IMG/VR virus record: IMGVR_UViG_3300007276_005408
Coordinates: 1-60,174 of that record
Length of the DNA stretch: 60,174 nucleotides
Direction: 5' to 3' (one strand)
From: a virus
Shown here: one piece after another, positions 37,833-47,403 of the stretch
Numbering within the stretch: position 1 is the stretch's first letter
How the letters are laid out: each line of letters opens with the position of its first letter
Notes under the pieces: model-generated
The model's input: the letters and a program-made list of their open reading frames with translations, nothing else
What the model was told of the DNA's origin: nothing
Databases searched by the model: none
Position numbers and translations under genes: made by a program

Positions 37833-38674
37833 TTGAATTCCTTATGAAACCTTTCGTACTTATAAGTATCAGAAGTATATGTGAAAATAGAATAATTTTT
37901 TGAGTCTGTGTTCATGCCATACAAATTATATTTAATTGCTATCTCTATTGGTATATCTGTTTTAGGTACAACAAACACAGGCGATGGTTCACCACCAAAT
38001 ATGTCAATCAATAACTCTGAATTTCTATCTATTTTATTTCTTAGTTTTTCGACATCAAACTTTACCATCTGTTCTTGTAGGTGTTGAAAGATAGTTACTG
38101 GAGCAGTAGATGGCGTTTGTCCTATGAATCCATAGTTTTTATATCTAGCAAGATTCATATAAGAAAATATAGCATCACTTTGCATCTCATTCCAAAAGTC
38201 TTTTCTGATAAATATTATACTCAATCCAGCAAGGGAACCAAGTTGTTTATTCGAAGTGGTTACAAATATCTTAGTATTCTTTGGTATATCATAATAAGGA
38301 AATGAACTTATACCATCAACAATACAATCAGCATCATCAAATGTCTTTCCGTTTGAGGTTTCCAATTGACAATATAGTTTATGAGTACCATTTGTTTTAC
38401 TCTTAGGCTGTCGTCTGTCAAACTCTAACCACTTATCATGCCATAACCCTTCATTACCAATCACATCGATTGGATGTAATACAGACCAAAATACAGACTC
38501 TATTGCCAATGTACCACTACCACCCATAAATAAAACATCATATTTATGTCTATGCAATCCAGCCTTATCAAGCATCAGATTTGATAATTCTTTATATAAA
38601 TTTATGAAATGGGTATCTCTATGTGAAAAATCCGTTACTATATTTGTCGTTATGTCTGTATTAGGACCGAACAT
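37829..38674 (-). CDS. PLP-dependent class V aminotransferase
   Basis: A 281-residue protein. FGPNTDITTNIVTDFSHRD at the start and GGSGT at 51-55 match the 2-aminoethylphosphonate/serine-glyoxylate transaminase group; VTTSNKQLGSLAG contains the PLP lysine K143. At 281 residues it is shorter than the usual 360-380, lacking part of the C-terminal domain. Could aminate a keto-sugar or keto acid made by the island. Confidence 0.75.
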   Translation of the reverse strand: MFGPNTDITTNIVTDFSHRDTHFINLYKELSNLMLDKAGLHRHKYDVLFMGGSGTLAIESVFWSVLHPIDVIGNEGLWHDKWLEFDRRQPKSKTNGTHKLYCQLETSNGKTFDDADCIVDGISSFPYYDIPKNTKIFVTTSNKQLGSLAGLSIIFIRKDFWNEMQSDAIFSYMNLARYKNYGFIGQTPSTAPVTIFQHLQEQMVKFDVEKLRNKIDRNSELLIDIFGGEPSPVFVVPKTDIPIEIAIKYNLYGMNTDSKNYSIFTYTSDTYKYERFHKEFK

Positions 38675-39767
38675 CTATAAACTCCTTTATTGATTTATAT
38701 ACCAAGTCAAAATGGTTTCTTTTATCCAACCAATTATAACAATATCTTGGTATATGTTGTTTTAGTTCACTCATATTTTCTGTCAAAAACTTTACAAGAT
38801 TAGGTTCTTTAGGATTATAGAAAGGTGGACTGTACCAATGCCCTATACCACTTTCATCTGAATAACCAGCAGCGTATGTTGGCTGTACCTCTAAAAATGA
38901 AAGTGAGTTATCTTCTTGATTTATAATAACATCTACTCCTTGATGATTCAATCCAAGACAATGAACTGCTGAACAAATGTATTCTTCATGTTCTGTCATA
39001 ATTGTCTCGCATAATTTATTGTAGATTATAAAATCGTTTATATGTTTATCACTAAACTTACCAGCAGTTATAGCGCACCAATCACTCTTATCTACAACTC
39101 TCGCATAACCTGATACAATTCTATCACCAGCAACATGCAATCTAAAAGATGTGTTTACTCCTCTGCTCTCATCAACTGAGTTTACTAATTCTACACATAA
39201 CTTTTTAGTTTGTATTCGGCGCGTTTGACCAGTCTCTGAATATGGTTTTTCATTATCTAACTTAGTTAGACACTCATCTAACATAGACTCATCATCAACC
39301 TTATAAGTATTGTAACCACCTACGCTGTTATTTAGTCTAACTAAGAAAGGAAAAGCAATTGGGTGATTCTCACGCTGTTTATAGAAATCATTTTTATCTT
39401 CATAAGTAAAGAAATCAGGACAATTTACTCCCACATCCTTCCATCTAGCAAATGCCACCTCTTTATTCTGTACAGATAGAAATCCAATTGGTGAGTTTGT
39501 TATAAAAGGTATATCACCAATCTGTTGGCGCTGTTTCAACATACCTTCATACTCTTCTCTATTCATTTCATCAGGATCAGGATACCATCTTATGTAACGA
39601 ATATCATCTTTATATTTTTCGTATTGTTCAATTACTGAGTGTCCATCTTCACCATCAACATCTAATACCTTACCGAAATGTTTTTCCAACATTTCCTTTT
39701 CGAACACTCTCCAATTTTTATTGACTTTACCTACTCCTCTATTAGCACTAATTACACTATACATCAT
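38661..39767 (-). CDS. ATP-grasp-like ligase
   Basis: A 368-residue protein. IAFPFLVRLNNSVGGYNTYK and VDVIINQEDNSLSFLEVQPT are ATP-grasp strands with the closing E-x-Q-P in place of E-x-N-P. The N-terminal 150 residues would bind the acceptor. The second ATP-grasp enzyme of the island; substrate unknown. Confidence 0.65.
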   Translation of the reverse strand: MMYSVISANRGVGKVNKNWRVFEKEMLEKHFGKVLDVDGEDGHSVIEQYEKYKDDIRYIRWYPDPDEMNREEYEGMLKQRQQIGDIPFITNSPIGFLSVQNKEVAFARWKDVGVNCPDFFTYEDKNDFYKQRENHPIAFPFLVRLNNSVGGYNTYKVDDESMLDECLTKLDNEKPYSETGQTRRIQTKKLCVELVNSVDESRGVNTSFRLHVAGDRIVSGYARVVDKSDWCAITAGKFSDKHINDFIIYNKLCETIMTEHEEYICSAVHCLGLNHQGVDVIINQEDNSLSFLEVQPTYAAGYSDESGIGHWYSPPFYNPKEPNLVKFLTENMSELKQHIPRYCYNWLDKRNHFDLVYKSIKEFIDVRS

Positions 39768-40476
39768 AATACTCCAATATTAAATCTTTGAAATCAGGAG
39801 AATCTAAAGACTTCCTTATTCTAGTCTCAATCCTTCTATCAGCAATATCAGTTTTCAAATGAATTATATGCGTGTCATCTGAAAACTCACTCTCCCAATG
39901 AGTACTGACTAATATTCTATCTATATCGCCAATCTTCAACAAATGTATATTCTCTTCAGCAACCTCACTTAGTGATGGGCTTTCACGAGGTACATTTGTA
40001 GGTTTAGTATCTATTCTTTCAATCCACTCTTGCATAAACTTTGATGTTACCTTTGTTGGTTGTCCAATTACAAAAGAGCCTAAATATGGTGTTCCAGCAT
40101 CCCTCTTACATAGCTGTATATCATAGTTGCTATCTATCAGAGAAGATATATCTTTTACGAAAATACAATCACCATCAACCATCACTAGTGGCATTTTTGT
40201 TATTTCTAATAAGTGTTTGAAGACTATTGTTTTAGAACCAACATTTTCTTGCCATCCTTTACCCCAAGCTCCACCATTATTATAATCAGTTTTTAGTTTT
40301 GTATCATAGATGAACACCTCATCACCTTTACTGAGAAAATATTTTCTCTGTTCTTCTGTTAGTCCAGTGTCCACAATAAAAACATTATCTACTTTAGACA
40401 TATCATTTTTTTCATACAGCGAGTTTATCCAAAGTCTTCCGAATGGAAAATAAGAAGAATTGAAAACTACCATCAT
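39757..40476 (-). CDS. GT-A glycosyltransferase
   Basis: A 239-residue protein. The ATG at 40476 (MMVVFNSSYF) lies one base after the upstream stop and is preferred over longer in-frame starts inside that gene. PLVMVDGDCIFVKDIS carries the DxD; LGSFVIGQPTKVTSKFMQEW follows. No strong ribosome site, so translation may be coupled. Confidence 0.75.
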   Translation of the reverse strand: MMVVFNSSYFPFGRLWINSLYEKNDMSKVDNVFIVDTGLTEEQRKYFLSKGDEVFIYDTKLKTDYNNGGAWGKGWQENVGSKTIVFKHLLEITKMPLVMVDGDCIFVKDISSLIDSNYDIQLCKRDAGTPYLGSFVIGQPTKVTSKFMQEWIERIDTKPTNVPRESPSLSEVAEENIHLLKIGDIDRILVSTHWESEFSDDTHIIHLKTDIADRRIETRIRKSLDSPDFKDLILEYYDV

Positions 40477-40477
40477 A

Positions 40478-41464
40478 TTATACTGCATCAAATACATCCT
40501 CCCAAGTATACAACTTTTTTTGTGTAAACATATTATAGATGTTATGTTCTGACATCTTATTAGCGTTAGTGTACCAAGTATGACTGTGTCGTCCCTTCCC
40601 AACATCGCCAGGGGTGATTCCCTTCTCACCCTCAACATAAAGTCTTTTTTTAGGATGTTTTCTATTATGTACTAACAATATATTTTTGACTACATATTGT
40701 GGTATACCCCCAAGAATTCTCTGTAACATAATCATAAAACCAGTGTCTTCATGAACAAAGAAAGCACATTGTGGAATATTTACTCCTGACTTCACAACAT
40801 CTGATGACATCACTAAACCACAGCCATTGAATTTTGGTTTTTTCAAAACTCTAACATCTAATTCTTCAACACCTTCATTTATTTTATTCATTTCATCAAT
40901 TGACATTGTGTATTTCAGACTCCACCAGTTCTCCGTATCATTTTCTATAAATGGTTTATCTGTAAATTTTGTATGCTCTATTGGTTCCCAACTTTTGTCC
41001 CACATTTTACATCCACCAAAGAATGTAACATACTTAGGTGTATCTTCTTTTACCCCACTATGTAAGCTATCAAGTATCTCAAATGTTCTATCAGGTAGAA
41101 GAGCATCACTTTCACCCCACATCAGAACATCGACTTCGGTACAATATTTTGTATTGAATTCTCTTCTATAATCTGATATTGTATAGAATATATTATCAGT
41201 AGTTAGTGTGTAATTTACTGCGTATTCGTCACCAAAACTATCCACCATCGCTTCAAATCTTTTTACGATGTCATATAAAGAGGCCTGTTCTTTATCTATT
41301 TTCTCTAATTTTTGTCCAGCGTAAAAATACAAATCTATAATTACAGACTTTTTATTTTCAATAGTATCCAAAGAATTTTTTAGACTCTGTAAATACTCTC
41401 CTATAATTTCTATCTCATACCATTGTATCAAACAGCCAATAGCAAATTTATTAGTTAGTTTCAT
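40478..41464 (-). CDS. Glycosyltransferase-like protein
   Basis: A 328-residue protein. VDVLMWGESDALLPDRTFEI resembles the acidic donor motif of GT-A enzymes, and FNGCGLVMSSDVVKSGVNIP, FFVHEDTGFMIMLQ resemble the acceptor side. Adjacent and overlapping with clear glycosyltransferase genes. Confidence 0.65.
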   Translation of the reverse strand: MKLTNKFAIGCLIQWYEIEIIGEYLQSLKNSLDTIENKKSVIIDLYFYAGQKLEKIDKEQASLYDIVKRFEAMVDSFGDEYAVNYTLTTDNIFYTISDYRREFNTKYCTEVDVLMWGESDALLPDRTFEILDSLHSGVKEDTPKYVTFFGGCKMWDKSWEPIEHTKFTDKPFIENDTENWWSLKYTMSIDEMNKINEGVEELDVRVLKKPKFNGCGLVMSSDVVKSGVNIPQCAFFVHEDTGFMIMLQRILGGIPQYVVKNILLVHNRKHPKKRLYVEGEKGITPGDVGKGRHSHTWYTNANKMSEHNIYNMFTQKKLYTWEDVFDAV

Positions 41465-42284
41465 ATAACTCCATCATAGTTTTTCTTGGTATTTTCTCTG
41501 ATGCTGGATTCCTATCTGAAACTATATTGAAATCAATATTTTGAGTTTTTAGGTATTCGTAAAGTCCTAAAGCACCTTCTATATTTATTTTTACCTCATC
41601 ATAAGTAATTCCACCTGAACCACCTATTGGCAATCTTTCTACATTTACATTATCATACTCTACCTTATCTTTATCTCTACCTTTTTGGTAAAAGTGATCA
41701 TAATTTATGTATTGCTGTCCCTTTTCATGTTCTCTTAGAACTCCAATGTCCCATCCAATGGTAACTATTTTTTTACAACCCAAGTACATAGACAATGGTA
41801 TTGCTAACTCATACATTAGACCAGGACCCCAAGGTCTTTCAAATGATTTATCAAAAGAAATCTCTTCCCAATCTCCTTGTGATGCCACAGTATTTACAAT
41901 ACTTCCAAAGTTTCTGTATATAGGTGTCATAAAGTCACAAGGAACATCATTATCAATTATATAATATGGTTGGTCTTGTTGGTATACAGTCCAAACAACA
42001 ATCGTATCATCTGTTTTATAATCATAAGTTTTTATATTTACAGCATTCAGTAATTGGAAATCCATCTGTTCGTAAAATAAATCATATGTTTGTTTTATAC
42101 CTATAACTAATTTATCAGATAAGAAACTTTTCAACTCATCAACATCGTGATTGTTCAAACTCGGCCCACCAGTAACTATATATGCTGTTTCTCCATCATA
42201 CTTATCTTTTAGAATTTCTAACCTTTGATGGCTTTCATCAAAGTTCTGCATTTCTTGTTTTAGTTTTTTTGTAATCGTTTTCAT
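41451..42284 (-). CDS. DUF115/Maf-like glycan transferase candidate
   Basis: A 277-residue protein. TAYIVTGGPSLNNHDVDELK is the GPSL signature found in DUF115/MptE-like proteins, some of which transfer nonulosonic acids (motility-associated Maf proteins), and in related sialyltransferase folds. CKKIVTIGWDIG and ALGLYEYLKTQNIDFNIVSD follow. Encoded next to a CMP-sugar synthetase, it may be the transferase that uses the CMP-activated acid. Confidence 0.65.
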   Translation of the reverse strand: MKTITKKLKQEMQNFDESHQRLEILKDKYDGETAYIVTGGPSLNNHDVDELKSFLSDKLVIGIKQTYDLFYEQMDFQLLNAVNIKTYDYKTDDTIVVWTVYQQDQPYYIIDNDVPCDFMTPIYRNFGSIVNTVASQGDWEEISFDKSFERPWGPGLMYELAIPLSMYLGCKKIVTIGWDIGVLREHEKGQQYINYDHFYQKGRDKDKVEYDNVNVERLPIGGSGGITYDEVKINIEGALGLYEYLKTQNIDFNIVSDRNPASEKIPRKTMMELYETN

Positions 42285-43939
42285 TTAGGATAAATTTCCT
42301 CTATCTTTTTTATATCTTCAGGATAATCTACAGCATAAGATACAGTATCTAATTCTAACATCTTTACTTTCATACCCTTTTCCAAAAATCTAACTATCTC
42401 TATGTCCTCTACACTTTCTAATGATGTCTTATTATCACTATGAAACTTATTCAATTGTTCCTTACTGAATCCATAGATACATACTTGTTTATAAGCTTCT
42501 GAACCAACAATGATAGGGTCTAAACCATTCTTATTCATTGGTACACAACCTCTACTAGCATACAATAAATTATTATTGTTGTCTGTTACAACTTTTGGTA
42601 TCTTCACATCACTTGGGTCTTCGTCAATATGTAACTTAGACATGCAATTTATGATATGTTTGGGATTATCTTTTTTAGCTTCTATAACCTTATTCACATC
42701 GTCAGCACTAACTAATGGTTCATCACCTTGTATGTTAATAAATATATCAGCATCAATTTCTTTGGATGCTTCAGCAACTCTATCGGTTCCAGTCAAACAT
42801 TCGTCTGAAGTCATAACAACCTGATAACCATTGCTCTTTACAAAATGTGCTATCTCTTCATTTTCAGTAGCCACATACACATTCTTACTACCAACAGATT
42901 TTTCAGCAATCTCACATACCCATAGAATCATTTCTTTTCCGTATATCTTAGCTAATGGTTTGCCAGGAAATCTACTTGATTTGTATCTAGCAGGTATAAC
43001 AACTACAGACCTCTGTTCTTTCAGTTCTTTCAATTTGCTTGAATCATAAGAGTATGTGTTTTTTAGTTTACTAGCTGCTTCAAATAACTGAGAACCTTTT
43101 AGGTTAGATTGATTTAGGTCTTGTACATATAATGGATGCACTGTATTCATACCAGCATACATATACAATGGATTATGTCCCCAACCTAATTTGTTTTTCA
43201 TAGTTTGAAATTCATCGACTAAATCTAAAACATCAGCTGAGATATCTCCATCCTTTAGCTGTAATAATTGTTCTGTAAAAACATTACCTACACCTCTACC
43301 CATTCCAGTAACAGTCCCATCACACCATTCAGCACCACTATCTAAAGCAGTTACACAATTAGCAAATGCGAGATTTAGATTGTCGTGGGTATGAATACCT
43401 TGTACGCTGTGATTTTCAAATATGGATGCGACATCCATAGGTTTTAGAGCACCATAACTATCAGCTACATACCTAACATCAACCCCAACTTTATCCATAG
43501 AATCAGTAAAATATTTTATATCAGCACCTTCTAATATAGATGTCTGCATCAGATTACACATTACTTCATAACCTAAGTCTTGTATTCTTTCTATCAACTC
43601 TAATGAATTAGCTATCTCAGACTTCTTCACAGCAACCCTACAGATTTGAAATATACCCGATGGTTTTATTATGTCTTCTAATAGATAATGTCTATTTATA
43701 TAGTCTTTAGCATCAATCATAAAAGATAACTTAGAACTTACATCAAAATTTACAACTGATTTTATGAACCCATCATTACATTTCCTATAAGGCCCACCCT
43801 TTATTGGTGACTTATAACCAAGCTCTATTACATCAACATTTGTATCTAACGACTTTACAAGTCTTCTTACTAACTCATTATCAAAATGCCAGTCTGTATA
43901 ATAACCACCATCTCTCAATGTACAATCTAATATTTTCAT
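42281..43939 (-). CDS. Fusion: HMGL-like aldolase plus CMP-KDO-type cytidylyltransferase
   Basis: A 552-residue protein; the ATG at 43939 overlaps the upstream stop (ATGA). Residues 1-300 are a DRE-TIM barrel: LDCTLRDGGYYTDWHFD at the start, GIHTHDNLNLAFAN metal histidines at 182-195, as in 4-hydroxy-2-oxovalerate aldolase-type enzymes. Residues 311-552 are KdsB-like: VVVIPARYKSSRFPGKPLAK, INIQGDEPL and YAVDYPED. One polypeptide may thus make a 2-keto acid sugar and activate it with CMP. Confidence 0.85.
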   Translation of the reverse strand: MKILDCTLRDGGYYTDWHFDNELVRRLVKSLDTNVDVIELGYKSPIKGGPYRKCNDGFIKSVVNFDVSSKLSFMIDAKDYINRHYLLEDIIKPSGIFQICRVAVKKSEIANSLELIERIQDLGYEVMCNLMQTSILEGADIKYFTDSMDKVGVDVRYVADSYGALKPMDVASIFENHSVQGIHTHDNLNLAFANCVTALDSGAEWCDGTVTGMGRGVGNVFTEQLLQLKDGDISADVLDLVDEFQTMKNKLGWGHNPLYMYAGMNTVHPLYVQDLNQSNLKGSQLFEAASKLKNTYSYDSSKLKELKEQRSVVVIPARYKSSRFPGKPLAKIYGKEMILWVCEIAEKSVGSKNVYVATENEEIAHFVKSNGYQVVMTSDECLTGTDRVAEASKEIDADIFINIQGDEPLVSADDVNKVIEAKKDNPKHIINCMSKLHIDEDPSDVKIPKVVTDNNNNLLYASRGCVPMNKNGLDPIIVGSEAYKQVCIYGFSKEQLNKFHSDNKTSLESVEDIEIVRFLEKGMKVKMLELDTVSYAVDYPEDIKKIEEIYPK

Positions 43940-44493
43940 ACACCCACTATTCGTTTTTTTGATTGTGCATCCCAATGATGTACTGGGATACCTCTTTCTC
44001 TTATTGCTGTCCGTATCTTTTTGGTATCTTCTCTTTCTTTATGTACCTTCTTTCCATGAAACTCAGCATACACAATATTTACATAGTCTATCGAACCATC
44101 TTCAATCATCTTTGGAAGTACTTCATACTCAGCACCTTCAATGTCCATCTTCATTATTATATAATCATCCTTACTAAAATTTTCTGTAATCCATTTACTA
44201 ATATCAACCGACTCTACTTGTATAGGATTTGTGAAATCTAAATTACCACGAGTCTTTCCATATATCAGAGATGAAGAAGCAGCATGTCCTAAATAAAAAT
44301 TTTGTATACCATCTTCTATCCAAACAGCTTTGTTATGAAAAGTTATACCATCTGTATTCTGTAACACCTCTATGAATCTTGGATTACACTCAAATGATAT
44401 TATTTCATAGTCACTACTATTAGGATATTCTTCTCTGAACTTCTTTACCGATATAGCTGCATGAGCACCTAAATCTAAAAAAACCTTTCTCAT
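43936..44493 (-). CDS. FkbM-family methyltransferase
   Basis: A 185-residue protein. VFLDLGAHAAISVKKFREEY, IISFECNPRFIEVLQ, IIMKMDIEGAEYEVLPKMIE and YAEFHG are the standard FkbM blocks in order. Likely O-methylates a sugar of the glycan; slightly shorter than usual. Confidence 0.85.
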   Translation of the reverse strand: MRKVFLDLGAHAAISVKKFREEYPNSSDYEIISFECNPRFIEVLQNTDGITFHNKAVWIEDGIQNFYLGHAASSSLIYGKTRGNLDFTNPIQVESVDISKWITENFSKDDYIIMKMDIEGAEYEVLPKMIEDGSIDYVNIVYAEFHGKKVHKEREDTKKIRTAIRERGIPVHHWDAQSKKRIVGV

Positions 44494-45134
44494 CTTCTTA
44501 CATTCATCTCCTTACTAAAATTTTCATTATAGAACATATTTTGCTGTGTCTGTTTCTCTATAGTTTTTGGATGATAAAGACTCAACACTTCTTGTGGTGG
44601 TAGATGAGCATATGTTTTGACTCCTGTAATATACTCATGTAATGGTCTAGTCCACCTTATGTTTTCACTTCTACGAAACACACGAGCTTGGTAATCAGGA
44701 TAGTTTACCCAATCTTTTTCTGTAAGTTGCCATCCCCATTTCTGTACATCTTCTTGTGTCATACCATCAATAGTATTTACTCTCGGAATCCAAATCAAAT
44801 CAACTTCTTCATTCATTTGTATTATCTTTTTTAATTGTAATAGTAAAAAATTATGTGGATACTCATCGGCATCTATATGAAAGATGTAATCACCACTTGC
44901 CTTTTCTATAACTGAATTCTTTTGAGCAGAAAAATCTCCATCAAGCTTTCTTTTGTAAACTACAGCTTTGTTTTCAGATATGTATTCACCCAGTACAGCC
45001 TCTACCTTTTCGTCATCACCATCCACACAAACTACTATCTCATCTTCTTTATCTATATTTTTATTTAGTACTTCTAATAACTTTTGTAGTTCTTCCCATT
45101 CATTATGAACTGTAATACCATAAGTAATTGTCAT
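44490..45134 (-). CDS. GT2-type glycosyltransferase
   Basis: A 214-residue protein. ITYGITVHNEWEELQKLLEV, EIVVCVDGDDEKVE and GDYIFHIDADEYPH (DxD) are family 2 motifs; WTRPLHEYITG is the acceptor region. Short, with only the catalytic domain. Confidence 0.85.
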   Translation of the reverse strand: MTITYGITVHNEWEELQKLLEVLNKNIDKEDEIVVCVDGDDEKVEAVLGEYISENKAVVYKRKLDGDFSAQKNSVIEKASGDYIFHIDADEYPHNFLLLQLKKIIQMNEEVDLIWIPRVNTIDGMTQEDVQKWGWQLTEKDWVNYPDYQARVFRRSENIRWTRPLHEYITGVKTYAHLPPQEVLSLYHPKTIEKQTQQNMFYNENFSKEMNVRR

Positions 45135-45601
45135 TTTCCAGCCTCAAGATTTTTTATGATTTGCGCGTTTAGTTTTATTGGTTCGTAGTACACAGTATAT
45201 TTTTTAGCAATAGCATAATCATATGTTCTGTACAAATTGTTTCTTTTCATAAATGGTTCTATTTTTTTGAAGTCTGCGTCAACTCTTTTTTCATTTGGTT
45301 TACCACCAACATCAATTTTTATAATTGCTTCTATTGGTGTAACTTTCTCAACTAAAATAATATTACCTGCATTTTTTAGATTTTGTAACAGAGCTTGTGG
45401 TGAAACCAATGGTGAATTTGACATCTCAACTTTCATACCAGCAAGATGTGAAGTTTTATTACCATCATTCTTTTTATAAGGTATGTTCTTTCCAAGAACT
45501 AATATAGAGTGTAATTTAGTGGAGCCCTTTGATGGATATCTAAACGATATAATATCACCAGCTGCTACTTTACTCCAATTAGTTAGTTTACGCGTCGCCA
45601 T
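45131..45601 (-). CDS. Conserved phage hypothetical protein
   Basis: A 156-residue basic protein. AGDIISFRYPSKGSTKLHSI then LVLGKNI looks like a small beta barrel, followed by KKIEPFMKRNNLYRTY. I have the impression of similar unannotated proteins in T4-like phages; function unknown. Confidence 0.65.
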   Translation of the reverse strand: MATRKLTNWSKVAAGDIISFRYPSKGSTKLHSILVLGKNIPYKKNDGNKTSHLAGMKVEMSNSPLVSPQALLQNLKNAGNIILVEKVTPIEAIIKIDVGGKPNEKRVDADFKKIEPFMKRNNLYRTYDYAIAKKYTVYYEPIKLNAQIIKNLEAGK

Positions 45602-46046
45602 CTTTTACAATCCCCATAGCTTTACAAGCTTCCATAAATTCGAATTGGCCAAACTTTAGTGGATTTTCAATATCCAATCTTTTATCATGACCATCATATT
45701 GTTCTCTTTCTTCTTCCGGCACATCAATTACTGGAGCGTAACACCAATTCCAATCGGTGGCTAGTCCTTCAGGATAAATTATCCCTTTTTGTCCCATATT
45801 GATTACTGATGGAAACCATACTAAGCCTCTTTCTTCATCCATTACCCTCAAGTCATTCATCAACTCAGTATTATTCTCAACCATTTTTTCTAAGTGTTCG
45901 CTGTCCATAGCAAAATGAGAATTAGTAGTCATACCACACACAAAGCATAAATATGATTCGAATGGTTCACCCTTTACTTCAGTTTTTTCAACTAAACAAT
46001 TGGTTGATAAATCCTGACATACAGGACAAGTAGTTTTTTCTTCCAT
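45588..46046 (-). CDS. Zinc-finger-containing hypothetical protein
   Basis: A 152-residue protein. TCPVCQDLST... and YLCFVCGMTT form a CxxC/CxxC zinc ribbon in the first 45 residues. The remainder (WFPSVINMGQKGIIYPEGLA ... DWNWCYAPVIDVPEEE) is an acidic domain of unknown role. Overlaps its neighbour by 14 bases. Confidence 0.7.
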   Translation of the reverse strand: MEEKTTCPVCQDLSTNCLVEKTEVKGEPFESYLCFVCGMTTNSHFAMDSEHLEKMVENNTELMNDLRVMDEERGLVWFPSVINMGQKGIIYPEGLATDWNWCYAPVIDVPEEEREQYDGHDKRLDIENPLKFGQFEFMEACKAMGIVKDGDA

Positions 46047-46048
46047 AA

Positions 46049-47395
46049 TTACATCCTCTTTAGTTTAGGTAGCGTTACCTTAGATGGCTTCTTTACTTCA
46101 CCCACCTTCTTTAGTTTAGGTAAAGATAAGTTTATTGCCTTTGGTGCTTCTTCAAATTTAGGTAAGTATTTTTCTAATATAGTTTTAAATACCTTTGTCA
46201 TATTATTCAAAGAAAATTTACCACTATTAGCCATAGCTAATTTTCTAGTAGGTTCTTTATATTTTTGGAGATTATTGAAAACATATAACATATGTCTTGC
46301 AGCGTTCTGATAGTTTACTGTAAACCATTGAGTACCTTCAACTAACATATCTTTTGGTAAAGAACTTTTATGTACTGGCGTCATAACTCCTTGTAAAAGT
46401 ACAGATTGAGTCTTATTCAAAAAATCTACATGACCACTCCAAGCAGGAGCAATTATCGGTTTACCACTAAGACTAGCTTCTAATAACGGACGACCAAACC
46501 CCTCTCCATGTGTAAAAGTTATATGAGCTTTTACTTTAGGATGATTGTATAATTGATTCATCTCCTCATCTTCTAAGTCACCATGCAACAAATATATGTT
46601 TGGGAAGTCTTTAGCACCGCTGTGGATATTCTCTTTTATTAGTCTTATCTTTTTTAGTACTTCAGTTCTATCCATAACAGAAAATGTTGCTTGACTTGCC
46701 TTCAATATAAGACCTGGTGCATTTTTCTTACCTTTGAATGTTGTTAGAAATGTCTGTATCATACTAGCTAAATCTTTTCTATCATGCCCAAAGTCACCTT
46801 GTAACCAGTGGCCCACAAATAAAAAGTTCCAATTGTTTTCTACTAATTCCATTTCCTTTATCAAGTCTGTAGAAAATTCTTTAGTCTTACCATAAACATT
46901 TGTATCAGCACCCTCAAACAAAACTTCCATAGGTTTAGTCAATCTTACTTCACCTATTTTCTGATTTTTCTGTTCATCCATTTTATCAAATACCACTTTT
47001 GTAAATGTCTCTTTTACAAAATTAGATGGAACGATATTCATATCCATTCTGTTCAATCCCTCAACCCACTCAGGCTTTGGTGTAGTACATTCGATACCAG
47101 CAGTAATTCCTATATTATATTTAGCTATCGGTGTAAATTCATTTGGTACACTAACTTGAATATGTATTTCAGGTTGTCTTTCTGTATTTTGTTGTTTCAA
47201 TATTCTAGATATTATTTTTTTGTCTTCTTCATTATTAGCACTCAAAGCATTCATCGGTGTATTACCCCACCTCATAGAATTTATTCTAATATCAAATAAA
47301 TCCATAGCTATTAGACTTCTAACTAAGTCTCTACTATGTGCTCCATAACCACTTCTAGTAGCAACAGGTGCTGTAAATAATAACATTGGTTTCAT
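46049..47395 (-). CDS. GT4-type glycosyltransferase
   Basis: A 448-residue protein. ATRSGYGAHSRDLVRSLIAM is the GT-B acceptor-side start; WNFLFVGHWLQGDFGHDRKD and ITFTHGEGFGRPLLEASLSG then KPIIAPAWSG is the family 4 E-G-F-G-x-x-x-x-E donor motif. The C-terminus carries the repeated LPKLKK/LPKLKR motif three times, which may mediate an interaction. Confidence 0.85.
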   Translation of the reverse strand: MKPMLLFTAPVATRSGYGAHSRDLVRSLIAMDLFDIRINSMRWGNTPMNALSANNEEDKKIISRILKQQNTERQPEIHIQVSVPNEFTPIAKYNIGITAGIECTTPKPEWVEGLNRMDMNIVPSNFVKETFTKVVFDKMDEQKNQKIGEVRLTKPMEVLFEGADTNVYGKTKEFSTDLIKEMELVENNWNFLFVGHWLQGDFGHDRKDLASMIQTFLTTFKGKKNAPGLILKASQATFSVMDRTEVLKKIRLIKENIHSGAKDFPNIYLLHGDLEDEEMNQLYNHPKVKAHITFTHGEGFGRPLLEASLSGKPIIAPAWSGHVDFLNKTQSVLLQGVMTPVHKSSLPKDMLVEGTQWFTVNYQNAARHMLYVFNNLQKYKEPTRKLAMANSGKFSLNNMTKVFKTILEKYLPKFEEAPKAINLSLPKLKKVGEVKKPSKVTLPKLKRM

Positions 47396-47403
47396 AAGTA
47401 CTC

